Of a stretch of 64,000 nt of DNA, positions 57,226-64,000 are shown piece by piece. Source of the DNA: Streptomyces sp. WM4235 (GTDB lineage Bacteria; Actinomycetota; Actinomycetes; Streptomycetales; Streptomycetaceae). The notes beneath the pieces are model-generated. The model was not told the DNA's origin and did not search any database. It saw only the letters and a list, made by a program, of their open reading frames with translations. The stretch lies in the NCBI RefSeq assembly GCF_001279725.1, contig NZ_LGDE01000013.1, positions 62,001 through 126,000 of the forward strand, given 5' to 3'. A program made the position numbers and the translations under genes. Numbering within the stretch: position 1 is the stretch's first letter; every line of letters starts with the position of its first letter.

Positions 57226-59904
57226 TCAGACCGCCAGGTCCAGCCGGGTCAGCTCCATCCGCGAGGCCACGCCCAGCTTCGGGTACGCGTTGTACAAGTG
57301 GTACCCGACCGTCCGTGGACTGAGGAACAACTGGGCCCCGATGTCCCGGTTGGTCAGACCGGTCGCCGCGAGCCGCACCACCTGCAACTCCTGGGGCGTC
57401 AGGCGGTCCAGGTCGGACCCGGCGGCAGGCTGCTCCGACCGGCCCTCGCCCGCCGCGCGAAGCTCCCCGGCGGCGCGCCGCTCCCAAGGGGTCGCGCCCA
57501 GCCGCGTGAAGGCCTCCCGGGCCGCCCGCAGCGGCCCCCGGGAGTCGACCGGGCGCCGCACCCGGCGCAGCCACTCCCCGTACAGCAGAGCCGTCCGGGC
57601 CTCCTCGAAGCGGTCCGTGTCCCCTTCGCCGTGCAGGGCCAGGGCACGCCGGAACAGCTCCTCGGCGTCCTCGGCCAGCAGGGCCTCGCACCGTACCTCC
57701 ACCGCGCGGATCCCGGGCCGGTCCAGCTGCCGGGACAGGTCCCGCAGCCGCTCCCACGCCGCCACGGCCGCGCGCGGCCGACCCGCCCGCAGGGCCGCCT
57801 CCACCTCGTCGCCGTCCCGGCCGCAACACGTGCACGCCGCGCCGGCGGGCGCCGCGGCGGCCCGGTCCGCGGCCGCCTCGTGCCGGCCGAGCCCCAGATC
57901 GAGCAGGATGCCCGCCGACGCCAACCGGTGGCGTACGTCGGGCAGATCGACGGCCCCGGCGGTGTCCGCCAGCTCCCGGAACCAGGCCTCGTCGCCCCGG
58001 GCCGCCGCCAGGCCGGCGAGCGTTCCCGCGAGCTGCGCGGCCGTCCGGGCCTGCCCCGTGTCGGCGGCGATCCGCAGCCCCTCCGTACCGCCGGCCAGCG
58101 CGTCCCGGTGCAGCCCGAGCCGCAGTTGGGCCTGGCACACCTCCAGCAGGGCGCGCGGCAGCACCCCGATCGCGCCCTGCGCCCGGCACTCCCGCTCGAC
58201 GGCGGAGGCCCGCTCGAAGGCCGCCCGGTGATCGCCCAGGAACCCGGGCCAGCACGCGGAACGCAACGCCTCCCGCAGGTCGCCGAGTTCCCCCGCGGGA
58301 CGGGCCGAGGAGTCGCGCAGGAACCGCAGCGCGTCCGTGCGGACCTCCGCGTCCGGCGACGACAGCCGGGCCAGCGCCCGGATCTCCGCCAGGTTCGGCA
58401 CACCGGCCACCGTCGCCGCCTCGGTCGCCCGCGCCACGCCCTCCGGGTCCCCGCCGACCCACGCGCTGCCCACGGCGAGGAACAGCATCCGCCCCGAGCC
58501 CACCGGGTCCTCGGCGGCCACCGCCGGCGCCGCCTCCACCAGCAGGGTGTGCGCCCGCGCCAGGTCGCCCCGCTCGTCGGCGATCTCCGCGACGATCGAC
58601 GCGAGCCGGGCGTTCGCCGCCGCACCGCCCGGTGCGACGCGGGCGGTCGCCGCGAGCGCGCACGCCCGGTCCAACTGGCCCGCGTGCAGGGCCGCCTGGG
58701 CCGCCGCGCCGAGCCGGCGCCCGCGCTCGGCGGGGTCCGGGCTCAGTTCCGCGGCCCGCTCGTACACCCCGGCCAGCGCGGCGTGCCCGCCCCGCGCGCG
58801 GACCTGCTCGCCGCCGCGCTCCAGGGCCGCGGCGACCTCCTCGTCGGGGGCCGTCGCCGCCGCGGCCAGGTGCCAGGCCGCCCGGTGGCCCTCGCCGGCC
58901 TCCGCCAGGGCGCGGTGCGCGGCGAGCCGGTGGGCCGCGGGGACGGCCCGGTACGCCGCCGACCGGATCAGGGGGTGCCGGAAGACCAGCCGGGTCCCGT
59001 CGAGCCGCACCAGACCGTGCCGCTCGGCGGGCGCCAGGTCGGCGATTCCCGCGCCCAGCCGGCCGGCGGCCTCGAAGACCGTCCCGGTGTCGTGCTCGTC
59101 GGCCGCGGCCGCCACCAGCAGCAGCGTCCCGGTCGACTCGGGCAGCGCGGCGATGCGGGTGGCGAAGCTCTGCTCGATCCGGCCGCGCGGACCCTCGTAC
59201 GGGGACCCGTGCCCCTCGCGCCGCGCCGTGGTCAGCTCCAGCAGTGCGAGCGGGTTCCCCTCGGCCTCCCGCAGGACGTCCTGCCGCTCGTGGTGCCCGA
59301 GGTCGGCGGCGTACAGGGCCAACAGGTCGGCGGCGGTCGCCCCGTCGAGGCGCCGCAGCCGCAGCTCGTCGAGCCCGGCCGGCCGGAACTCGGGCGTGTG
59401 CGGGTCCCGCACGCAGAACACCAGGGCGATCCGTTCGGCGTGCAGCCTCCGGGCGGCGAACACCAGGGCCTCGGCGGACGCCTGGTCCAGCCACTGGGCA
59501 TCGTCGACCAGGCAGAACAGCGGGCGCTCCTCGGCCAGTTCGGCCAGCAGCGTCAGTACCGCGAGCCCGACCAGGAACCGGTCGCCGCCGCCCGGAGCGG
59601 CCTCCCCGGTCCCCAGGGCCGTCCGCAGCGCGGCGGCCTGCGCGCCCGGGAGCGCGTCCACCCGGTCGTGCACGGAACGCAGCAGCAGGTGCAGTCCCGC
59701 GTACGGCAGGGCGCTCTCGAACTCGATCCCGGTCCCGCGCAACACCCGTACGTCGTCGCCCGCCTCGGCGAGCACACCGTCCAGCAGGGCCGTCTTCCCG
59801 ATGCCGGCCTCGCCCCGCACCACGAGCACCCCGCTGCGGCCGTCGCGTGCCCCGGCCAGCAGCCCTTCGACGACGGCCCGTTCCGCACCCCGGCCCAGCA
59901 GCAT
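57226..59904 (-). CDS. Large ATP-binding LuxR-family (LAL) transcriptional regulator
   Basis: 892 residues from ATG 59904 (GAGGGGGA about 6 nt upstream). P-loop ATPase at the N-terminus: MLLGRGAERAVVEGLLAGAR, Walker A GEAGIGKT at 31-38, FCLVDDAQWLDQASAEALVF as Walker B. The middle (about 300-800) is a helical TPR-like region (LAAHRALAEAGEGHRAAWHL). The C-terminal LuxR HTH (about 828-890) reads LTPQELQVVRLAATGLTNRD and IGAQLFLSPRTVGYHLYNAY. LAL regulators respond to ATP and an unknown ligand and activate metabolic or antibiotic genes. It is divergent from the DsbA-like gene, its most likely target. Confidence 0.93.
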   Translation of the reverse strand: MLLGRGAERAVVEGLLAGARDGRSGVLVVRGEAGIGKTALLDGVLAEAGDDVRVLRGTGIEFESALPYAGLHLLLRSVHDRVDALPGAQAAALRTALGTGEAAPGGGDRFLVGLAVLTLLAELAEERPLFCLVDDAQWLDQASAEALVFAARRLHAERIALVFCVRDPHTPEFRPAGLDELRLRRLDGATAADLLALYAADLGHHERQDVLREAEGNPLALLELTTARREGHGSPYEGPRGRIEQSFATRIAALPESTGTLLLVAAAADEHDTGTVFEAAGRLGAGIADLAPAERHGLVRLDGTRLVFRHPLIRSAAYRAVPAAHRLAAHRALAEAGEGHRAAWHLAAAATAPDEEVAAALERGGEQVRARGGHAALAGVYERAAELSPDPAERGRRLGAAAQAALHAGQLDRACALAATARVAPGGAAANARLASIVAEIADERGDLARAHTLLVEAAPAVAAEDPVGSGRMLFLAVGSAWVGGDPEGVARATEAATVAGVPNLAEIRALARLSSPDAEVRTDALRFLRDSSARPAGELGDLREALRSACWPGFLGDHRAAFERASAVERECRAQGAIGVLPRALLEVCQAQLRLGLHRDALAGGTEGLRIAADTGQARTAAQLAGTLAGLAAARGDEAWFRELADTAGAVDLPDVRHRLASAGILLDLGLGRHEAAADRAAAAPAGAACTCCGRDGDEVEAALRAGRPRAAVAAWERLRDLSRQLDRPGIRAVEVRCEALLAEDAEELFRRALALHGEGDTDRFEEARTALLYGEWLRRVRRPVDSRGPLRAAREAFTRLGATPWERRAAGELRAAGEGRSEQPAAGSDLDRLTPQELQVVRLAATGLTNRDIGAQLFLSPRTVGYHLYNAYPKLGVASRMELTRLDLAV

Positions 59905-60010
59905 CGAACGTCCCCCTCGGATCCCCGTCACCCGACAGATGCCCGGGCCGTCCCGGTGCTCCTACCGTCGAGCCGTCAGCTCGACCACCCACCGTACGCG
60001 GAGGCCCCCG

Positions 60011-60613
60011 ATGAAGATCGAATTCACCCTCGACATCCCCTGCGTCTGGTCCTACTTCGCCTTCGCCCGCCTCACCCGCGAGGCCGCCCGGGTCCGTGCC
60101 GCCGGCGGCACGGTCGACCTGGTCTTCCGCCCCTACCAGTTGGCGCCCGAGGCCACCGTCGAGGGCGAACCGAAGACGGAGGTGCTGCGGCGGGCGTTCG
60201 GCGCCGACGTCGCCCCCGCGATGGCCCGGATCACGGCACTGGCCGCCGCCGAGGGCCTGGAGTTCCACCACGACGGAGCCGTCTTCTCCCACACCTTCGA
60301 GGCACACCGCCTGATCGCGGTCGCCGCCGCGCAGGGCCGGGCCGAGGCCGCCGTCGAGCGGCTCTTCCGCGCCCACCACACCGACGGCCTGAACATCGCC
60401 GACCCCGCCGTCCTGCGCCGCCTCGCCGCCGACGCGGGCGTCACCTGGAGCGACGAGGGAGCCGACGCGGTCCGGGCGGCGCTGGCCGCGGTCCGCGCCG
60501 AGGCCCTGCCGGGCATCCCGTACCTGCGGTTCCCGGACGGGGTCACCCTCACGGGCAACCCGTCGCGGGAAGCCCTGGCGACCGCCCTCGCGCCGGCGGC
60601 CGCCGCCGCGTAG
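60011..60613 (+). CDS. DsbA-family (FrnE-like) thioredoxin-fold oxidoreductase
   Basis: 200 residues. IEFTLDIPCVWSYFAFARL takes the place of the FrnE/2-hydroxychromene isomerase N-terminus (usually D-x-x-C-P-W-C). Only one Cys is present (PCVWS), so it cannot do CxxC chemistry. VDLVFRPYQLAPE, AAAEGLEFHHDGAVFSHTFE and AHRLIAVAAAQGRAEAAVER are the family helix segments, GIPYLRFPDGVTLTGNPSRE the cis-Pro and C-terminal signature. Probably a thiol transferase or isomerase. Divergent from the LAL regulator, 106-bp gap. Confidence 0.87.
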   Translation: MKIEFTLDIPCVWSYFAFARLTREAARVRAAGGTVDLVFRPYQLAPEATVEGEPKTEVLRRAFGADVAPAMARITALAAAEGLEFHHDGAVFSHTFEAHRLIAVAAAQGRAEAAVERLFRAHHTDGLNIADPAVLRRLAADAGVTWSDEGADAVRAALAAVRAEALPGIPYLRFPDGVTLTGNPSREALATALAPAAAAA

Positions 60614-60765
60614 CGCCGTCCCCCACCCGCCGCGGGGCGGCAACCGCGCGGATACCCGCTCCCGGGCCCGGCGGCAACCGCACCGTGTCCCCGGGCGGGG
60701 ATCGGGACGCGCAAATACGATGGGCGTACCGCTCGGTCGTCCCACGGAGAGAGGTCCAGACGCCC

Positions 60766-61596
60766 ATGGCCCCGCGTCGTGCCCCTCGGCAGGCGAGCGC
60801 CGACGACCTCCTGGCCACCCTGGGTCGACTCACGGCCCAGGCCCGGGAAGGCGCCGAGCTCCAGCGGGCCCGGGTACAGCTGGCCGAGGCGCTGCAACGC
60901 GAGATGCTGCCGCCCTCGCTGCCCGACGCCCCCGGACTGCGGACCGCCGCCCGGTACGCGCCCGCCCGGCAGGGCCTGGACATCGGCGGCGACTGGTACG
61001 ACGGCTTCCCGCTGACCGACGGCTCGCTCGGCTTCTCCATCGGCGACGTACAGGGCCACGACGTGGAAGCGGCGGCCTTCATGGGGCAGATCCGCATCGC
61101 CCTGCGCGCCGTCGCCGCGGCCGCCGAGGACCCCGGCGACGTGCTCAGCCGGGCCAATGACCTGCTGATCTCGGTCAACCAGGAGCTCTTCGCCACCTGC
61201 ACCTTCCTGCGCTTCGACCCGAGCACCTGGGAGATCGACGGCGCCCGCGCCGGGCACGTCCCGGCGGTCTGGGCCACGGTCGACGGCGACTGCGGGACGG
61301 ACGAGGACGAGGGCGGCCTCCCGCTGGGCGTCCTCGCCGGCTCCGCCTACCCCGTCACCCGACGGCGGCTGCGCCGGCCGGGCGCCTACGTACTGCTCAC
61401 CGACGGGGTCGTCGAGGGGCCCTCGTTCCCCATCGAGACGGGCCTGGCGGAGGTGGTCCGGGTGGTCCGGGACGGGGCGGGCGCGGACCCCGAGGAGTTG
61501 GCCGCCGAGGTGATGAAAGTGGCCGACTCGACCGGCCACGCCGACGACGCGGCGGTCCTCGTCCTGCGCCACGACGCACCACCGGGGGCCGAGTAG
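60766..61596 (+). CDS. SpoIIE-type PP2C protein phosphatase
   Basis: 276 residues: a short coiled-coil-like N-terminus (LATLGRLTAQAREGAELQRA) then the phosphatase domain: LQREMLPPSLPDAPGLRTAA, LDIGGDWYDGFPLTDGSLGF, SIGDVQGHDVEAAAFMGQIR, LLTDGVVEGPSFPIETGL and HADDAAVLVLRHD, with the metal-binding Asp residues in GGDWYD, GDVQGHD, TDG and ADDAA. It would dephosphorylate an anti-sigma antagonist. The MASE1 gene starts 49 bp downstream on the same strand and may be a sensor for it. GAGAGAGG lies 12 nt upstream of the ATG; a slightly different start is possible. Confidence 0.92.
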   Translation: MAPRRAPRQASADDLLATLGRLTAQAREGAELQRARVQLAEALQREMLPPSLPDAPGLRTAARYAPARQGLDIGGDWYDGFPLTDGSLGFSIGDVQGHDVEAAAFMGQIRIALRAVAAAAEDPGDVLSRANDLLISVNQELFATCTFLRFDPSTWEIDGARAGHVPAVWATVDGDCGTDEDEGGLPLGVLAGSAYPVTRRRLRRPGAYVLLTDGVVEGPSFPIETGLAEVVRVVRDGAGADPEELAAEVMKVADSTGHADDAAVLVLRHDAPPGAE

Positions 61597-61645
61597 CGCG
61601 TGTCAGGCGCCGCCGGGAGCCGCCGGCCGTTGTCTCATACATGGG

Positions 61646-62590
61646 GTGCACACCGAGCGATGGCAACGCCGAGGCCTCCCGTACCTGCTGCTGTCGATCC
61701 TCGCCGTCGCCCTCGCCTATTACCTGGGCGGACGCATCGGCCTGCTCCAGCGCGTGGTCCTCGCGGGCGCCCAGGTCACGCCCCTGTGGCTGCCCACCGG
61801 GATCGCGGTCGCGGCGCTGCTGTGGCTGGGGCCCCGGATCTGGCCGGGGATCGCGCTGGGCACGTTCTGCGTCATGCAGACCCTGGGCCCGTTCGAGCCG
61901 GTCGGCCTCGCCATCGTTGCGGGGAACACCCTCGCGCCGCTGTGCGCGTACGCGATGCTCCGCCGGGTCGGCTTCCGGACCGAGATGGACCGGTTGCGGG
62001 ACGGCCTGGCGCTGGTCTTCCTCGGCGGGCTGCTGCCGATGCTGATCAGTGCCACGATCGGCGCCGGAGTGCTGGCGCTGAGCGGCAGCCTGCCGGCGAG
62101 CGGGTTCTGGCCGGTCTGGTGGTCCTGGTGGGCCGGTGACGCGATGGGCGTGTTGGTCGTGACCCCGCTGCTGCTGGTCCTGCCCCGGTTCCGACTGACC
62201 TCGGACCTCTACCGGGTCGCCGAGGGGGCGGCACTGGCGGTCACGGCGGTGGCGGCCACCCTGCTGGTCACCCACAGCTCGCTCTCCCTGCTGTTCCTGG
62301 TGTTCCCGCTGCTGATCTGGGCCGCCGTCCGCTTCCAGCTGCCGGGAGCGGCGCCCTGCTCGCTGCTGATCTCCGTCGTGGCCATCGCGGCGGCCACCGA
62401 CCGGGCGGGCCCCTTCGAGGACCACAGCCTCTTCGAGATCATGGCCAACCTGATGGCCCTCAACGGCTCGGCCGCCCTGACGGCCCTCCTCCTGTCGGCC
62501 ATGGTCACCGAGCAGCAGAACATCCGCCGCAAGATCGAGCAGGCCTGCGTGGAGCTGGCCGAACTGGTCGCCCGCCTGTCCCCGCCCTGA
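61646..62590 (+). CDS. MASE1 domain membrane sensor protein
   Basis: 314 residues from GTG 61646. Eight hydrophobic segments of the MASE1 sensory domain: YLLLSILAVALAYYLGGRIG, APVTPLWLPTGIAVAALLWL-like V-T-P-L-W-L-P-T-G-I-A-V (a strong MASE1 mark), LGPRIWPGIALGTFCVMQTL, and WPVWWSWWAGDAMGVLVVTP (W-W-x-G-D-x-x-G). It lacks a linked GGDEF, kinase or phosphatase domain, ending after the membrane region with MVTEQQNIRRKIEQACVELA. The SpoIIE phosphatase just upstream may be its partner. TACAT a few bases upstream suggests a leaderless or very short leader transcript. Confidence 0.9.
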   Translation: MHTERWQRRGLPYLLLSILAVALAYYLGGRIGLLQRVVLAGAQVTPLWLPTGIAVAALLWLGPRIWPGIALGTFCVMQTLGPFEPVGLAIVAGNTLAPLCAYAMLRRVGFRTEMDRLRDGLALVFLGGLLPMLISATIGAGVLALSGSLPASGFWPVWWSWWAGDAMGVLVVTPLLLVLPRFRLTSDLYRVAEGAALAVTAVAATLLVTHSSLSLLFLVFPLLIWAAVRFQLPGAAPCSLLISVVAIAAATDRAGPFEDHSLFEIMANLMALNGSAALTALLLSAMVTEQQNIRRKIEQACVELAELVARLSPP

Positions 62591-62686
62591 TCCGGGCGGG
62601 TGCGCGCGGAGCCCCGGGGTGTGCCCGTACCCGACAGATGTTCTATGTTGCACAGGCAGAACAGCGGGGGAGGCGACGGGCGACAC

Positions 62687-63187
62687 ATGGCACGGGACTA
62701 CGACAGCCAGCTGCTGGAATCGGTGGCGGTGCGCCGGCGCAGGATGCGCGACGCGCTGCTGTTCGGGGCGGGGCGGACGAGACGCACCGCGGACGAACGG
62801 CTCGGCAAGGTGTTCGCGGGGATGGCCATCGCGGCCGTCCTGTGCGCGGGATGCGTCGGATGGTCCTTCATCCAGTCCACGCTGGCGAAGCAGAAGGCCG
62901 AACAGGAACAGCAGAGGCAGCGACAACAGGGCCTCGTGCAGCCGTACGCGCAGCCGTCGGCGACCCCGGCCCCCTCGCGGCCCTCGGCCCCGTCGAAGAC
63001 GGTCTCCAAGGCGGCGTCCGGGCACGCCACCGGGCATGCCACCGCGCCCGCGTCCGGGCCGCGGTCCCCGAAGCCCTCGAAGTCCGGGACCCCGGCCGGG
63101 TCGGCGACCCCGTCGAAGTCCCCCCGCCCGTCCAAGACCCGCACATCGCCGTCGGCGACGAAGTCGCCCGAGCCGACCCGTTCGTGA
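62687..63187 (+). CDS. Membrane protein with a disordered extracellular tail
   Basis: 166 residues from ATG 62687 (GGGGGAGGC at 9-16 nt upstream). Basic N-terminus with MARDYDSQLLESVAVRRRRM and DALLFGAGRTRRTADERLG, one membrane helix AGMAIAAVLCAGCVGWSFIQ, then a Gln-rich turn and a Pro/Ser/Lys/Thr-rich tail of about 85 residues (repeated KPSKS, SATPSKSP). This cytoplasmic-basic, single-helix, Pro/Ser-tail plan occurs in proteins next to ESX/T7SS loci in Streptomyces, but no T7SS gene is inside the window. The immunity-49 gene follows 13 bp later. Confidence 0.75.
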   Translation: MARDYDSQLLESVAVRRRRMRDALLFGAGRTRRTADERLGKVFAGMAIAAVLCAGCVGWSFIQSTLAKQKAEQEQQRQRQQGLVQPYAQPSATPAPSRPSAPSKTVSKAASGHATGHATAPASGPRSPKPSKSGTPAGSATPSKSPRPSKTRTSPSATKSPEPTRS

Positions 63188-63200
63188 GGGGGACCCTTCG

Positions 63201-64000
63201 GTGACGGTGGTTGTCGGCAGTCATGTCACGGCGGGGGTCGCGGAGGAGGAGTGGGTCGCATCGCTCGGTGAGTACCTCACGGAGGACATCGACGAACTGG
63301 AGCGGTACCCGCACTCGCTCGGGCGCGTCTTCGACAGTGCGCTGAGGCTTCTCGCGGCCCGCTGCACCGTCGATCCGCGTGCGGCGAGGGTGGAGACCTG
63401 GGAGGCGGCTGTGAACGCCCTTCAGTCGGGGTCGGCCGTGTTCGCGACCGCGACCGCGTCCACGGGTGAAGGGTCCGTACCGTGCCTGATCAACCGTCAG
63501 GTACGTACGCTGCCGGCCGGGAGCGACGAGGCCGCCTCGAATCTGGGGACGTGGCTCGACACGTTCTGGCTCGCGGTGGTGTGCCGGGATCAGGCGCGGA
63601 TCGCCGAGCTGTGTCGATTCCCGCTCGACCGGCTGATCGCCGTCGGGTTCGAGGAGTACCTCTCGCACTGGGTCGACGCACTGCGGACGTTCGGGCTCCG
63701 GGGGCCCGGCCTGGTGGAGCGGTTGACCCGCGCGATGGAGACGTCCTCGCCCGATGTCGCGGTGCGGGTGCCGCGGGATCTGCTGGAGGGGGTGCTGGCT
63801 CCGCCGATCCACCTGTTCGGCCTGTTCGTCACAGGGGACGTCAACGGTTTCAACGAGGCGCTGGTGCGGGCGCTGGAGCTGCACAGGGCGTACTGGACCG
63901 CCGAGGGGCGATCCGAGAAGCCGGGTGGTCATCTCGCCCTGGGCCCGTTGGCCCTGGCGTGCCTCGCCCTCGACGCGGGGATGCCGGTCCGGGTGGAGTC
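63201..64000 (+). CDS. Immunity 49 (Imm49) family protein, 3' truncated by the window edge
   Basis: The frame from GTG 63201 is open to the window end (266 complete codons) and has GAGGGGGAC upstream. Seen: WVASLGEYLTEDIDELERYP, SLGRVFDSALRLLAARCTVD, VNALQSGSAVFATATASTG, DTFWLAVVCRDQARIAELCR, FPLDRLIAVGFEEYLSHWVD, FGLFVTGDVNGFNEALVRAL, ALELHRAYWTAEGRSEKPGG and LALGPLALACLALDAGMPVR. The F-x-x-A-x-x-x-A-L-x-x-H-x-x-Y-W pattern with the later P-L-A-L-A-C-L-A-x-D-x-G is the Imm49 signature. Imm49 proteins neutralise polymorphic toxins; no toxin gene is in the window, so it must lie to the right or the gene is an orphan. Its start is 13 bp after the preceding gene. Confidence 0.85.
   Translation, partial: MTVVVGSHVTAGVAEEEWVASLGEYLTEDIDELERYPHSLGRVFDSALRLLAARCTVDPRAARVETWEAAVNALQSGSAVFATATASTGEGSVPCLINRQVRTLPAGSDEAASNLGTWLDTFWLAVVCRDQARIAELCRFPLDRLIAVGFEEYLSHWVDALRTFGLRGPGLVERLTRAMETSSPDVAVRVPRDLLEGVLAPPIHLFGLFVTGDVNGFNEALVRALELHRAYWTAEGRSEKPGGHLALGPLALACLALDAGMPVRVE

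Noticed and set aside
56206..61596. 1796-codon plus-strand frame and the 1451-codon minus-strand frame 56390-60745
   Set aside because: Long GC-driven shadow frames. Only the final 276 residues of the first (SpoIIE phosphatase) are a real gene.
1..64000. tRNA, rRNA, prophage, integrase or insertion sequence
   Set aside because: No tRNA-like cloverleaf, transposase or integrase motif was noticed; base composition looks even throughout.

Overview
The window is about 64 kb of very GC-rich DNA with strongly GC-biased third codon positions, frequent GTG starts, ATGA/GTGA gene overlaps and probable leaderless mRNAs. Together with an abaA-like HTH/small protein/ATPase cluster, mycothiol-dependent enzyme relatives, a PHO box made of 11-nt direct repeats, and three perfect TGTTTCACGTGAAACA ParB-binding (parS) sites, this points to a Streptomyces chromosome. 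The parS sites suggest an origin-proximal position. No tRNA, rRNA, IS element, phage gene or CRISPR array was found.

Layout. 0-3.4 kb: end of a branched-chain 2-oxo-acid dehydrogenase operon (E1 beta, E2), an unknown protein and a PPOX-type flavin/F420 protein. 3.4-8.3 kb: a DUF1266 protein, then a leaderless-secretion (no signal peptide) papain-family protease with a six-repeat propeller-like tail, followed at once by a chagasin-like cysteine-protease inhibitor, and a DUF418 membrane protein. 8.4-18 kb: a 13-bp tandem repeat, a GntR/MFS pair and a run of housekeeping or hypothetical genes (mycothiol-dependent isomerase family, nitrilase family, LURP-one, ATP-grasp-like, DUF4240, Uma2, NHLRC2-like). 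18-27 kb: alpha/beta hydrolase behind an unusual four-CTAG operator, M18 aminopeptidase, a duplicated Cys-motif protein, acyl-CoA dehydrogenase with paired operator palindromes, an abaA-like regulatory cluster whose HTH gene is frameshifted, SseB-like protein and pirin. 27-39 kb: AI-2E-type transporter, a PAS-GAF-SpoIIE-HATPase phosphatase, aspS, a vWA protein, a Tat-exported PhoX phosphatase behind a PHO box, two parS sites, and a histidine kinase/lipoprotein pair without a response regulator. 39-48.7 kb: FUSC membrane protein, small membrane and secreted proteins, a third parS inside a short gene, a sortase-like protein lacking both catalytic residues, a PucR regulator, cbtBA under a cobalamin riboswitch, a phosphatase-fold protein lacking its catalytic histidines, and uricase. 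49-64 kb: class III aminotransferase, anti-sigma-type ATPase overlapping convergently with a SigB/F-type sigma factor, PaaX and GNAT pair, hydrolase, DHA2 efflux pump, FMN reductase, a large LuxR (LAL) regulator divergent from a DsbA-like protein, a SpoIIE phosphatase with a MASE1 membrane protein, and a truncated Imm49 immunity gene at the right edge.

The genes most worth following up are the intracellular C1 protease/I42 inhibitor pair (4881-7130), the two catalytically dead enzyme folds (43571-44269, 47197-47676), the parS palindrome between converging genes, and the partner-switching components (two SpoIIE phosphatases, two stand-alone HATPases, one SigB/F-type sigma). All functional assignments rest on reading the protein sequences and on knowledge of the families; no database search was run.
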